Shown: positions 15,626 to 24,078, numbered from the stretch's first letter. The stretch is DNA of 64,000 nt from Fulvimonas soli (GCF_003148905.1 NZ_QGHC01000001.1:1-64000), one strand, 5' to 3'. The notes: generated by a model not told the origin, from the sequence alone. Numbers and translations are program-made.

Positions 15626-17494
15626 TCAGGCCGGCTGCAACTGCGCCTGCACCTCGTTGATCGCGGTGCGGATGCGCCGGCTGAACACCGAGTCGTCGTG
15701 GTGGATCAGCAGCAGCCGCTCGGTGGCGCGGGTCATCGCCACGTAGAGCAGGCGCGCCTCCTCGGCCTCGTCCTTGCCCGGCTTGGGCAGCGAGCCCAGG
15801 CCGGGGATGATCACGAACGGGAACTCCAGCCCCTTGCTGGAGTGCATGGTGACCAGCTTCACCGCGTCCTCGACCACGAACAGCGTGCGCTTGCCGCCGC
15901 CCTCGGCGAGGCGGCTGGGGATGCCGGCGCGCTGCAGCGCCTCGTGCAGCTTCTCGCCCTCCCACTGGTTGCGGAAGATCACCGCCATGGCCGACCACGC
16001 GCGGCCGTGCGCGTGCTCGTCGCGCAGGCGCGCGATCAGCACGTCCAGCTGCGCGGCGGCGGTGTCGGTGCGCACCAGCTCGGGCAGCGGGCCGCGGCGG
16101 CCGGCGCTCTCGGGCGCGACCAGCGGCACGCCGTCGTCGTCCTCGCTGCGCTCGCTCAGCAGCTCGTCGGCGAAGCCGCGCGCCACCGCGAGGATCTCCA
16201 GCGTGTTGCGGTAGTTGAGCTTGAGGATGGTGGTGCGCCCCTGCGCCTGGATGCCCAGGCTCTTCCAGCTGATGCGCCGGCGGCCGGGCTTGCCGTAGAT
16301 GTTCTGCGCGTCGTCGTAGAGCACCAGCAGCGAGTTGGTGGAGGGGTCGACCATCTGCACGATCAGCCGGTACCAGTCCGGCTCGAAGTCGTGGCCCTCG
16401 TCGACCAGCACGGCGCCGTACTGGAAGCGCGGGATCTGCCCGCGCTCGACCGCGGCCATGATCGCCGGCGGCAGCGCGTCGGTGAACTCGCGGCCCGCGC
16501 CGCCGGGCAGCGGCACGTGGTAGGACACCAGCATCTGCCGGCACCAGCGGTGGAAGTTGTAGACCTGCACCTTGTCGGCCAGGCCGCGCTCGCCGATCAG
16601 CTGCTCCAGCCGCGCGGCCAGCGTCTTGTTGTAGCAGAGCACCAGGATCGGCTTGGCCAGCGCGCGCGCCAGCCGCAGCGCGCGGAAGCCCAGGATCATG
16701 GTCTTCCCGGAGCCGGCCACGCCGTGGATGATGCGGTGCTCGTCGCCCAGCGAGCGGGCCAGCTGCTCCTGCTGCGCGTCCATCACCTTGACCAGCTCGG
16801 GGATCTCCAGCGGCTTCGCCGCGTCCCGCTCCCTGCCGAACAGGCCGAACTGGCCGTCGCCCGGCTCGACGCGGATCTCCGGGAACAGGTGCCAGCGCAC
16901 GCGGTCCAGCTGCGGCAGGGTCAGCGCGGCGGGGAACACCTGCGGGAACATCGCCCACAGGCGCTCCTGGAAGGCCTCGGCGTCCACCGACTCGTACATC
17001 TCGTCCTGGCAGACCGCCAGGTGCGGCGCGATCACCTCGCCCAGCCCGCCGGCCTCGAACTGCTTGCGGCTGATGTTGGCCAGCACCACGCCGAAGCCCC
17101 ACGGCATCACCAGCTCGCCGGCGTGGCGGTGGCCTTCCGGGTGGCGCAGCGCCGGGTCGCGCTCCAGCGCCATCTTGATCTCCACCGCGTAGGAGCGCGC
17201 CTGCAGCAGCGGGTTGTTCTCGGTGGCGAGGCCGCGCTCGGTGACCAGGGTGAACTGGGTCTTGTCGGCGCGGCGGATGGTGTCGGGCTTCCAGTCCTTC
17301 ACCTCCAGCACCAGCAGGCCGCGGCGCGGGTGCAGCACGACGAAGTCCGGGTGGCGCTGGCGCGGGCCGACCGGCACGTCGTACCAGAGCAGGTAGTCGT
17401 CCTCGAGTTTCTGTTCGAGCCGCTCGGAAAGTCGCTTCTCGCCGCCGGTCATGCGCGGCAGGCAGCTGTTGCGGCTGGGAATGAGCTTGGCCAT
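15626..17494 (-). CDS. NERD-domain UvrD/Rep-like DNA helicase
   Basis: A 622-residue protein. The N-terminal NERD nuclease-related domain spans about residues 15-120, with GEKRLSERLEQKLEDDYLLW, then PDFVVLHPRRGLLVLEVKDWK holding the D..E-K core of restriction-like nucleases. A superfamily 1 helicase follows: Walker A GVAGSGKT near residue 258, VLVDEGHDFEPDW as motif II, YRNTLEIL, VVEDAVKLVTMHSSKGLEFP and LLYVAMTRATERL as motifs IV-VI. Such proteins are usually predicted DNA-repair or defence enzymes. No defence partner lies beside it, so the role is open. A basal UvrD role is less likely given the NERD part. Confidence 0.88.
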   Translation of the reverse strand: MAKLIPSRNSCLPRMTGGEKRLSERLEQKLEDDYLLWYDVPVGPRQRHPDFVVLHPRRGLLVLEVKDWKPDTIRRADKTQFTLVTERGLATENNPLLQARSYAVEIKMALERDPALRHPEGHRHAGELVMPWGFGVVLANISRKQFEAGGLGEVIAPHLAVCQDEMYESVDAEAFQERLWAMFPQVFPAALTLPQLDRVRWHLFPEIRVEPGDGQFGLFGRERDAAKPLEIPELVKVMDAQQEQLARSLGDEHRIIHGVAGSGKTMILGFRALRLARALAKPILVLCYNKTLAARLEQLIGERGLADKVQVYNFHRWCRQMLVSYHVPLPGGAGREFTDALPPAIMAAVERGQIPRFQYGAVLVDEGHDFEPDWYRLIVQMVDPSTNSLLVLYDDAQNIYGKPGRRRISWKSLGIQAQGRTTILKLNYRNTLEILAVARGFADELLSERSEDDDGVPLVAPESAGRRGPLPELVRTDTAAAQLDVLIARLRDEHAHGRAWSAMAVIFRNQWEGEKLHEALQRAGIPSRLAEGGGKRTLFVVEDAVKLVTMHSSKGLEFPFVIIPGLGSLPKPGKDEAEEARLLYVAMTRATERLLLIHHDDSVFSRRIRTAINEVQAQLQPA

Positions 17495-17547
17495 CCGGCG
17501 TCCGTGGAAGTTCCCCTCGCCGGAAAGTAGCCTAATGCCGGCCGGCG

Positions 17548-17575
17548 CTAAAGCCCCGTGGGGGCCGGTCGATAA
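17548..17575 (+). promoter_or_regulatory. FliA (sigma-28) type promoter before the diguanylate cyclase
   Basis: CTAAAG (17548-17553) begins TAAAGCCC, which is followed by 11 nt and GTCGATAA (17568-17575). The known consensus is TAAAGTTT, 11 nt, GCCGATAA, so the -10 side matches 7 of 8 and the -35 side 5 of 8. The start point would be near 17583, about 85 nt before the ATG at 17667. This would place the gene in the flagellar late regulon. Confidence 0.6.
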
Positions 17576-17666
17576 GGGGGCGTGCCGGTCCGGGTTCGGG
17601 CGGCCGCCGCACGGGGAGCGACGCGGCGGGTCGATCCGCCTGCAACCGGACCAGGAGCCGTACATC

Positions 17667-18855
17667 ATGCCCATCCAGGTCCAGACCTTGTCGCTGATCA
17701 GCGCGATGCAGGCGTTGACCTTGGCGCTGATGCTGTGGCTGGGCGTCCAGGGCGGCACGGGCAGGGCGGTGTCCAGCCTGCACCTGCGCGCCGTGGCGCT
17801 GGCGGTGGAGGGCATCGGCTACGGCGTGCTGGCGGCCGAGCAGTTCGTGCCGCCGGCGGTGCTGCTGCTCGGCGGCAACGCCCTGAACCTGCTGGCGCAG
17901 GCGATGAGCGTGGTGGCGCTGCGCATGCTGCTGGACCGGCCGCTGCGCCTGCGCGCGGCGACCGCGATCGCGGTGGTCGGCTGGCTCGGCGTGGCCTGGT
18001 TCGGCGTGGTCCAGCCGGACTACCGCGACCGCGTGCTGTGGGGCTCGCTCGCCATCACCTGCAACATGCTGCTGAACATCCAGGCGCTGCACGGCGGCTG
18101 CCGGCGCGGCGGCCCGCGCGCGCTGCGTGCTGCTGTGGATCTGCGTCATGGCGATCGCGCTGCTGGCCTGGCGCAACGGCATGCTCTGGCTCGGCAGCGA
18201 CCCGCCCGACCGGATCGGCACGCCGAGCGCCACCAACGTGTTCTACGTGCTGCTCGCCGGCATGCAGCCCTTGTTCGCCAGCCTGGGCTTCCTGCTGCTC
18301 TACAACGAGACCCTGCAGCGCGAGCTGCACACGCTGGCGCGCGTCGATCCGCTCACCGGCGTGGCCAACCGCCTCGCGCTCGGCGAGGCGGCCGAGCGGC
18401 TGCTGGGCGCGGGCATGTGGCGCGGCTCGCTCGGCGTGCTGCTGCTGGACGCCGACCACTTCAAGAGCGTGAACGACCGCTACGGCCACGAGGGCGGCGA
18501 CCGCGTGCTGCTGGAGCTGGTCACCTGCATCCGCCGCATCCTGCGCGCCGACGACGTGGTCGGGCGCATCGGCGGCGAGGAGTTCGTGGTGCTGTCGCCG
18601 GGCACCGGCCTGCGCGCCGCGTTCGCGCTGGGCGAGCGCATCCGCGCCGTGGTGGAGCGCACGCCGCTGCAGATCGACGGCGAGACGATGCGGCTGACCG
18701 TGTCGGTGGGGGTGGCGGTGGCGGCCCCCGGCGAGCGCGACGTGGCCGCCGTGCTCAAGCGCGCGGACGCCGCGCTGTACGCGGCCAAGCGGGCGGGGCG
18801 CAACCGCGTGATGTCGGCCGACGACGCGGACGTGGCCGAGGCGCCGGCGGTCTGA
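17667..18855 (+). pseudogene. Membrane diguanylate cyclase (GGDEF), interrupted by a frameshift
   Basis: The gene starts at ATG 17667 with AGGAG upstream. The first frame codes about 150 residues with several membrane spans (from MPIQVQTLSLISAMQALTLA on). Near 18095-18130 the coding sense moves to another frame, which continues a membrane span (LLWICVMAIALLAW) and a full GGDEF domain: HTLARVDPLTGVANR, LLLDADHFKSVNDRYGHEGG, active site GGEEF, and an RxxD inhibitory site (RADD) five residues before it. All catalytic residues are intact. A one-base indel in the GC-rich run explains the break; it may be real or a sequencing error. Nothing else looks decayed, so the loss would be recent. Confidence 0.75.
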
Positions 18856-18871
18856 AGCTCCGGGACGGCGG

Positions 18872-19801
18872 TCAGGCCGCCGGCCAGCGCGCCAGCAGCT
18901 CCGGCGGCCGGCCCATGCGCCGGCAGGCGCGGCTGGCGACGCCGTCGGCCAGGGCCAGCCGGAACATCGGCGCCATCGCGCGCAGCGCGTGGGCGGCCCA
19001 TGCCGCGCGCCGCCGCCGCGGCGCGCCGAGTTCCAGCCGCGCGACGGCCCAGTCCGGCAGCAGCGCGACGCCGGCATGCAGGAACAGCTCGCGCGACAGG
19101 CCGGCGGCGGGCACCGGCAGGCGGATGCCGGCGAGCACGCGCAGCACCTCGCGCGAGCGGTCGTCGTAGCGCAGCAGCGGCTGCACGCTCCGGAAATACG
19201 CCGCCACCTCGGCCGCCGAGCGCGGCACGTCGCGCGCGCCCAGCGCCTCGGCCACGCGGCGCGTCTCGTCGTAGTAGCGGTCGGCCAGCGCGTCCGGCAC
19301 GGGCATCGGCCCGTAGCGGCGGAAGCCCTGCAGGAAGCTGTACGCCTCGGTGACGTGCACCCAGGTCAGCAGCGCCGGGTCGTCGGCGGCGTAGGGGCGG
19401 CCGTCCTCGGCGTGGCCGCGCACCTGCGCGTGGATGCGCCGCACGCGCTCGATCTGCGCCAGCGCCGCCGCGCGCGGCGCATAGGTGGTGGCGCCGACGA
19501 AGGTGGTGGTGCGGCGCAGGCGGCCGACCAGGTCCTCGCGGAAGTTGGAGTGGTCCCACACGCCGGCCAGCGCCAGCGGGTGCAGGGTCTGCAGCATCAG
19601 CGCGGCCAGGCCGCCGGCCAGCATGCCGGGGAAGTCCGCGTGCACGCGCCAGGTCACGCTGTCCGGGCCGAACAGGCCGGGGTCGCCCAGCGGCTGGTCG
19701 TAGTCCAGCGTGCCGCGGTCGGCGCGCGGGAAGGCGGCCAGCACCCAGCGGCGGATCGGTTCGACGGCGGGACGGCCGAGCAGGCGCAGTGGCGGCAGCA
19801 T
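18872..19801 (-). CDS. DUF2236/MpaB-type oxygenase-like protein
   Basis: A 309-residue protein of the DUF2236 family, which includes latex-clearing protein and MpaB/MpaB' and binds heme in characterised members. Seen: GPDSVTWRVHADFPGMLAGG, LQTLHPLALAGVWDHSNF and DPALLTWVHVTEAYSFLQGF with His residues placed like the heme ligands of the family. No signal peptide is evident. The substrate is unknown; proteobacterial members are scarcely studied. It converges with the diguanylate cyclase upstream, 16 nt apart. Confidence 0.83.
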   Translation of the reverse strand: MLPPLRLLGRPAVEPIRRWVLAAFPRADRGTLDYDQPLGDPGLFGPDSVTWRVHADFPGMLAGGLAALMLQTLHPLALAGVWDHSNFREDLVGRLRRTTTFVGATTYAPRAAALAQIERVRRIHAQVRGHAEDGRPYAADDPALLTWVHVTEAYSFLQGFRRYGPMPVPDALADRYYDETRRVAEALGARDVPRSAAEVAAYFRSVQPLLRYDDRSREVLRVLAGIRLPVPAAGLSRELFLHAGVALLPDWAVARLELGAPRRRRAAWAAHALRAMAPMFRLALADGVASRACRRMGRPPELLARWPAA

Positions 19802-19846
19802 GCCGTCAGTGTAGCGATGGCGGCGGAACGCGCGGCGTTGCCGTGG

Positions 19847-20779
19847 TCAGTGGCCTCCGCGCCTGTCCAGGTCGCGCGCCGGGATGGCGATGCCGCACAG
19901 GTCGATCTTGCCCGCCGGGTTGCGGTAGAAGTCGTCGCGCCGGTTGCGCTTGGCCTCGACCAGCGCGGCGAAGGTGGCGCTGTCGGTGCGCAGCACCTCG
20001 ACGCGGGCGCGCTGCGCCTCGGGCAGGTCGGCGGCCAGGCGCACCGACCCGATCGGCACGCGCTGCGCGGCGTCCTTGTAGAAGCCCATCGGCGCGGGGC
20101 CGCGCGGCAGGCCGGAGAGCAGCTCCATGCCCTCGATCACCCGGCCGGCGATGGCGAGGTTGCGGTCCAGCCCGCGCGGGGCCTGGCCGATCACCGCGTA
20201 CAGCGAGCTGCCGTTGCCGGTCTCCGGGCCGACGTCGCGCGCCACGCCGACCATGCCGTAGCAGTGCGCGAGCCAGGTCTGCCCGCTGGCCGGGTCGCGC
20301 GCGGCGGGGAAGCCCTCGGAGAAGCCCACCTGCGGCGCGTACACGTCGCCGTCGGGCAGCGGCGTCCACGGCAGCTTCGGGTCGGTCGCGCGGGTGTATT
20401 CCGGCGGCAGCGTCTTCCTCGCGCTGCCCAGCGGCTTGAGCTTGCTGCGGTCGCCGCTGTCGTCGTCGTTGGGATCGCCCCACTGGGTGACGAAGTTGTC
20501 CTGCACGCGGATGATCGCCAGACCGTCGAAGTAGTGTTCGCGCACCAGCGTGCGGATGTTGGCCGCGTGCTGCGGCGCGTAGTCCGGCGCCAGCTCGATC
20601 AGCACGCGGCCGGACGGCAGCTGCATCTGCAGCAGGTTCTGCGGGTCGGGACGGCGCCACTCGGAAGGCTTGGACTTCGCCAGCAGCTCGCTCGGCGTGG
20701 GCGTGTGCGCGGGCTGGTCGGCGAGGGCGGGCAGGGCCAGGCACAGGGCGAGGGCGGCGACGAGCGGACGCAGCGGCAT
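19847..20779 (-). CDS. Periplasmic cyclophilin-type peptidyl-prolyl isomerase
   Basis: A 310-residue exported protein, signal peptide [20 protein letters not shown]. The cyclophilin domain is recognisable by [42 protein letters not shown] and [16 protein letters not shown], but long insertions (about residues 90-150) and a C-terminal extension make it longer than PpiA/PpiB (about 165-190). It probably helps folding in the periplasm. It is divergent from the methyltransferase at 20873, sharing a 93-bp space. Confidence 0.88.
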   Translation of the reverse strand: MPLRPLVAALALCLALPALADQPAHTPTPSELLAKSKPSEWRRPDPQNLLQMQLPSGRVLIELAPDYAPQHAANIRTLVREHYFDGLAIIRVQDNFVTQWGDPNDDDSGDRSKLKPLGSARKTLPPEYTRATDPKLPWTPLPDGDVYAPQVGFSEGFPAARDPASGQTWLAHCYGMVGVARDVGPETGNGSSLYAVIGQAPRGLDRNLAIAGRVIEGMELLSGLPRGPAPMGFYKDAAQRVPIGSVRLAADLPEAQRARVEVLRTDSATFAALVEAKRNRRDDFYRNPAGKIDLCGIAIPARDLDRRGGH

Positions 20780-20860
20780 GGGCGGTTCTCCGGCGGGTGA
20801 CGAACGCGCACGGTAGCAGCTTCCGTTTTTCCCTCGGTACTCCGCCGCCGCGACTTGCCC

Positions 20861-20866
20861 TACCAT
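20861..20866 (+). promoter_or_regulatory. -10 box directly before the borosin-type methyltransferase
   Basis: TACCAT stands 6 nt before ATG 20873, the same geometry as at bpt, the DUF2007 gene and the 3HB-oligomer hydrolase, so a leaderless mRNA is predicted. No clear -35 match is seen at 20838-20843 (TACTCC). An upstream TTG at 20855 would extend the frame by 6 residues but has no ribosome site. Confidence 0.45.
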
Positions 20867-20872
20867 CGGGCG

Positions 20873-21706
20873 ATGCAGACACCTCCCGCACCATCGAGCG
20901 GCACCCGCCGCGGCAGCCTGGCCTGCGTCGGCCTGGGCATGACCCTGGGCTCGCACCTCACGCCGCTGGCGCGCAGCCACATCGAGCAGGCGGACGTGGT
21001 GTTCGCGGCGCTTTCCGACGGCGTGGTGGAGATGTGGCTGGAGCGCATGCACCCGGACGTGCGCAGCCTGCAGCCCTACTACCGGGAGGGCAAGTCGCGG
21101 CTGAAGACCTACAGGCAGTGGGTCGAGCTGATGATGGCCGAGGTGCGCGCCGGCAAGCGCGTCTGCGGGGTGTTCTACGGCCATCCGGGCATCTTCGCCT
21201 GGTCGCCGCACAAGGCGATCGAGACGGCCCGCGCGGAAGGCTACGAGGCGCACATGGAGCCGGGCATCTCCGCCGAGGACTGCCTCTACGCCGACCTGGG
21301 GATCGACCCCGGCCGCTTCGGCTGCCAGCACTTCGAGGCCAGCCAGCTGCTGTTCTACGAGCGGCGCATCGATCCCGCCGGCTACCTGGTGCTGTGGCAG
21401 GTCGGGCTGGTCGGCGACCGCTCGCTCGCCCGCTTCCAGACCGGCTCGGCGTACCGCCAGCTGCTGGTGGAGCTGCTGGCGCGCGACTATCCGCTCGATC
21501 ACGAGGTGATCGTCTACCGCGGGGCCACGCTGCCGATCGAGAAGCCGCGCGTCCGCCGCCTCCCCCTGCGCGAGCTGCCGCAGGCGCCGCTGACCGCGGA
21601 GGAGACGGTGGTGCTGCCGCCGGCGCAATCCCTGCGGCCGAACATCGCCATGCAGCAGCGGCTGGAGGCCCTGGACGAGCTGGAGAAGGCGGGCGACGTC
21701 GCGTAA
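20873..21706 (+). CDS. Split-borosin-type peptide alpha-N-methyltransferase (tetrapyrrole-methylase fold)
   Basis: A 277-residue SAM enzyme. Established: borosin methyltransferases (fungal OphMA, bacterial SonM) share the tetrapyrrole-methylase fold but methylate backbone amides of a peptide. Seen: [20 protein letters not shown] (14-33); [12 protein letters not shown] with Tyr70, Arg76 and Tyr80; Tyr102 in [55 protein letters not shown]. The R-x3-Y then Y 22 residues later pattern matches OphMA R72/Y76/Y98 as I recall it. The [19 protein letters not shown] block is a hallmark of the SonM group. There is no fused core peptide at the C terminus, so the substrate must be separate; the next gene fits. 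General cobalamin-pathway methylases are less likely because no cob gene is near. Confidence 0.85.
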   Translation: MQTPPAPSSGTRRGSLACVGLGMTLGSHLTPLARSHIEQADVVFAALSDGVVEMWLERMHPDVRSLQPYYREGKSRLKTYRQWVELMMAEVRAGKRVCGVFYGHPGIFAWSPHKAIETARAEGYEAHMEPGISAEDCLYADLGIDPGRFGCQHFEASQLLFYERRIDPAGYLVLWQVGLVGDRSLARFQTGSAYRQLLVELLARDYPLDHEVIVYRGATLPIEKPRVRRLPLRELPQAPLTAEETVVLPPAQSLRPNIAMQQRLEALDELEKAGDVA

Positions 21707-21899
21707 AGTGGCAGGCTGCCGGGGGGCGGTGCTTTTTTGCGTGGTCGCAAGGGCCAGGGGACACAGAGCCGGCGGCGGGGGCGCCAGCGGCCCGCCAAGG
21801 AGTCGGAATCACTATTCACCAGGCGGGTGACCGCATGGCATCGGCAATCGGGTGCCATCAGGCGTCCGCATGGCCATCACAGGAACGGGGGAAAATCGC
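21707..21899 (+). other. 193-nt spacer between methyltransferase and precursor genes
   Basis: No ORF of merit. It holds a small hairpin GGCAG-G-CTGCC (21711-21721), a six-T run at 21732-21737 about ten bases later (a possible weak attenuator), a GC-rich inverted region near 21769-21800 and a hairpin ATGGCA/TGCCAT near 21834-21860. The spacing suggests that the precursor level may be set separately from the enzyme. Confidence 0.35.
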
Positions 21900-22196
21900 A
21901 TGACGGACACGATCGATCTGCTGGAGGCCATCGGCCGGGACGCTTCCTTGCGCCACGCCTCGGCCGAGGAACTGGCCAAGGCGCTCGAACAGGCGCAGGC
22001 ATCCGAGGCGCTTGCCGCCGCCGCGGCGTCCGGCGACCGTGCGCGGCTGTTCGAGGAGCTCGGGCACAGGGAATGCGAACCGCCGCAGTCCACCCAGATG
22101 CCCGGGCACGAGGAAGAAGAGGAAGAGCCGGACCAGCACGAGGAGCCGCGTCCTTCCCCGGTGCCTGGACAGGAAAAGCCCTCGCCCCGGCGATAG
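21900..22196 (+). CDS. Candidate borosin RiPP precursor: binding-domain leader plus acidic Pro-rich core
   Basis: A 98-residue protein, ATG 21900 with GGGGGAA about 8 nt upstream. Residues 5-56 look like the small helical borosin-binding domain of SonA-type precursors: LLEAIGRDASL (7-17) parallels LGQDAQL, and ASGDRARLFEELG (43-55) parallels TGDMEKLKTLSG (recalled from SonA). Residues 57-98 are a low-complexity tail: one Cys (59), Met67, six Glu in a row (71-76), three His, and a run of Pro dipeptides (PRPSPVPG, EKPSPRR). The tail is the presumed core. It follows its methyltransferase and precedes a GGDEF gene by 11 nt. Methylation and any processing are inference; an alternative is a non-RiPP helical protein. 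Confidence 0.68.
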   Translation: MTDTIDLLEAIGRDASLRHASAEELAKALEQAQASEALAAAAASGDRARLFEELGHRECEPPQSTQMPGHEEEEEEPDQHEEPRPSPVPGQEKPSPRR

Positions 22197-22207
22197 CCGC
22201 CGCCGGC

Positions 22208-24010
22208 ATGTCTCGGCCATCACGCCGCGTCTGGCCATGGTCCGCATGGGCGGCCATGGCTTGCTGCGCGCTGATGCCGGCCGGCAGCGCCGCCAGGCCC
22301 GTGGAGGACCCGGCCCAATTTCTCGCCCGTGCGGAAAGCCTGCGCACGGAGGACCATTCGCGCTTCGTCCGGATGCTGGAGCAGATCCACCGCGACGCTC
22401 CCAAACTGTCACCGGGGGAGCAATGGCACCTGCGCTACCTCGATGCGTGGGAGACCATGTTCGAGGGCGACTATGCCAGGTCCGAGGCGGAGCTCCGCCA
22501 GGTCATCGGCCGCTCGGGCGACGAGACGCTGGCCGCCAAGGCGTCGGCGCTGCTCCTGAACAACCTGGCGACCAACCGGCGCTACGAGGAGGCCTTTGCG
22601 CTCGCCAACCGCCTGGTGGCCGACCTGTACCGCACCAGGGACCCGCTGATCCGCTTCACGCTGCTGACGAACCTGTCGCAGATGCTGGACTACGCCGGCC
22701 AGACCGACCTGGCCATTCAGTACGCGCGCATGGCGGAGGACGCCGTTCCGCCGGGCGAAACCTTGTGCCGTCCCTTCGCCATGCAGGCCGCGGCACTCTA
22801 CAACGGCAAGCGGCTGACCTCGGACAGTCCGGAGCTGCAGCGGGCCATCGACGCCTGCGTGGCCGCCCGCGAGCCGGTCTTCGCCAACGCGATGCGGCTC
22901 ACCCTCGGCAGCCTCTATGTGGACGAGAACCAGCCGGCCAAGGCCCTGGCGCTGTTCGACCGGATGGCTGCCGATATCCGCGCCAGCCACTACTACCCGC
23001 ACATGCTTTCCGCCAAGGTGGAGCGGGCGCGGGCCTACGCCGAGCTGGGCAACGACGACGAGGCGAGGAAAGCCGCCCTCGCCGCGGTGGCCATGAGCCA
23101 TCCGGACGACATCAGCGAGTGGCTGGTGGTGGCCTACGAACTGCTCTACCGGATCGAGAAGAAGCTGGGTCACAGCGCCGCCGCGCTGTCCTACTACGAG
23201 CACTACGTCGTCCAGGACAAGGGCTACCTCAACGACGTCGGCGCCAGGGCGCTCGCCTACCAGGTATCGCAGCAGCACATGCTCGCGCAGAAGCTCGAGA
23301 CGGAGAAGTTGGGCCGGCAGAACAACGTCCTGCGGCTGCAGCAGGCGCTGGCCACCAAGGCGATCGAGACCGGCCGGCTCTACATCGCGCTGCTGCTGGT
23401 GGTGCTGGTCTCGATCGTGTTCTGGCTGTTCCGGCTCAAGCGCTCGCAGCTGCGCTTCAAGAAGCTGTCGTGCCACGACGGGCTCACCGGCATCTTCAAC
23501 CACCAGCATTTCGTCGGCGAGGCCGAGCGCACCCTGCGCCTGCTGGAGCGCAAGCCCGGCAGCGCCTGCCTGGTCTTCATCGACCTGGACCACTTCAAGC
23601 GGATCAACGACACGCACGGCCATGCCGTGGGGGATGCGGTGCTCAAGCGCGTCGTGGCGATCTGCCGGCAGCAGCTGCGTCCCGTCGACCTGTTCGGCCG
23701 CCTCGGCGGCGAGGAGTTCGGCATCCTGCTGCCGGACTGCCCGCGCGACCAGGGCCTGGCCATCGCCGACCGCATCCGCCTGGCCATCGAGGCGTCGTCG
23801 GTCGACGGCGACGGCGTCGTCGTCTCGTTCTCCGCCAGCGTCGGCCTGGCCTCCACCGAAACGTCCGGCTACGGGCTGCAGCGCCTGTGCCGGGACGCGG
23901 ACGCCGCGCTCTACCGCGCCAAGCGCACCGGCCGCAACCGCGTCATCGCGGATGCCGAGCGCGAGGAGGGCGGCGCGCCGCCTGTGCCAATCAGGTACGG
24001 GCAGGCGTAG
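22208..24010 (+). CDS. TPR-repeat membrane diguanylate cyclase
   Basis: A 600-residue protein. Signal peptide or anchor (residues about 10-28), then about 330 residues of helical repeats of TPR type (FALANRLVADLYRTRDPLIR, LTNLSQMLDYAGQTDLAIQY, LGSLYVDENQPAKALALFDR, ARAYAELGNDDEARKAALAA), a coiled-coil stretch, one membrane span (YIALLLVVLVSIVFWLFRL, near residue 395), and a GGDEF domain with CHDGLTGIFNHQHF, FIDLDHFKRINDTHGHAVGD, active GGEEF and an RxxD site (RPVD) five residues before. The repeats face the periplasm and may sense a ligand. It is only 11 nt behind the candidate borosin precursor, with no ribosome site of its own, so it is probably co-transcribed and coupled. Confidence 0.9.
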   Translation: MSRPSRRVWPWSAWAAMACCALMPAGSAARPVEDPAQFLARAESLRTEDHSRFVRMLEQIHRDAPKLSPGEQWHLRYLDAWETMFEGDYARSEAELRQVIGRSGDETLAAKASALLLNNLATNRRYEEAFALANRLVADLYRTRDPLIRFTLLTNLSQMLDYAGQTDLAIQYARMAEDAVPPGETLCRPFAMQAAALYNGKRLTSDSPELQRAIDACVAAREPVFANAMRLTLGSLYVDENQPAKALALFDRMAADIRASHYYPHMLSAKVERARAYAELGNDDEARKAALAAVAMSHPDDISEWLVVAYELLYRIEKKLGHSAAALSYYEHYVVQDKGYLNDVGARALAYQVSQQHMLAQKLETEKLGRQNNVLRLQQALATKAIETGRLYIALLLVVLVSIVFWLFRLKRSQLRFKKLSCHDGLTGIFNHQHFVGEAERTLRLLERKPGSACLVFIDLDHFKRINDTHGHAVGDAVLKRVVAICRQQLRPVDLFGRLGGEEFGILLPDCPRDQGLAIADRIRLAIEASSVDGDGVVVSFSASVGLASTETSGYGLQRLCRDADAALYRAKRTGRNRVIADAEREEGGAPPVPIRYGQA

Positions 24011-24078
24011 CGCGGGGAGTGGTGGATTGCGGGCTTGCCGCCCCGCCAGCGCCGCGCATGCCATGCGGCGGCATGCGG

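Noticed and set aside
12087-17102. Minus-strand ORF of 1671 codons
   Set aside because: An artefact of GC-rich antisense sequence spanning selO, trxC, the SH3 gene and the helicase. Only its last 68 codons (12087-12293) look like a gene.
15626-17494. NERD-helicase as part of a multi-gene defence island
   Set aside because: Neighbours are an SH3 protein and a diguanylate cyclase; no nuclease, toxin or modification gene adjoins it.
20873-21706. Methyltransferase as a cobalamin or siroheme pathway enzyme (CobI, CysG type)
   Set aside because: The fold is shared, but the [18 protein letters not shown] block, the Tyr-Arg-Tyr spacing and the neighbouring leader-like small gene fit the borosin group; no tetrapyrrole gene is near.
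21738-21850. Possible c-di-GMP-I riboswitch before the precursor (GGGGACACAGAGCC and GGCGGGTGACCGCATGGC resemble parts of the motif)
   Set aside because: The GNRA-capped P1b hairpin has no room between the first strand and GGGGAC, and the key ACGCAAAGCC block is changed. An Infernal search with the Rfam GEMM model would decide; a significant hit would reopen this.
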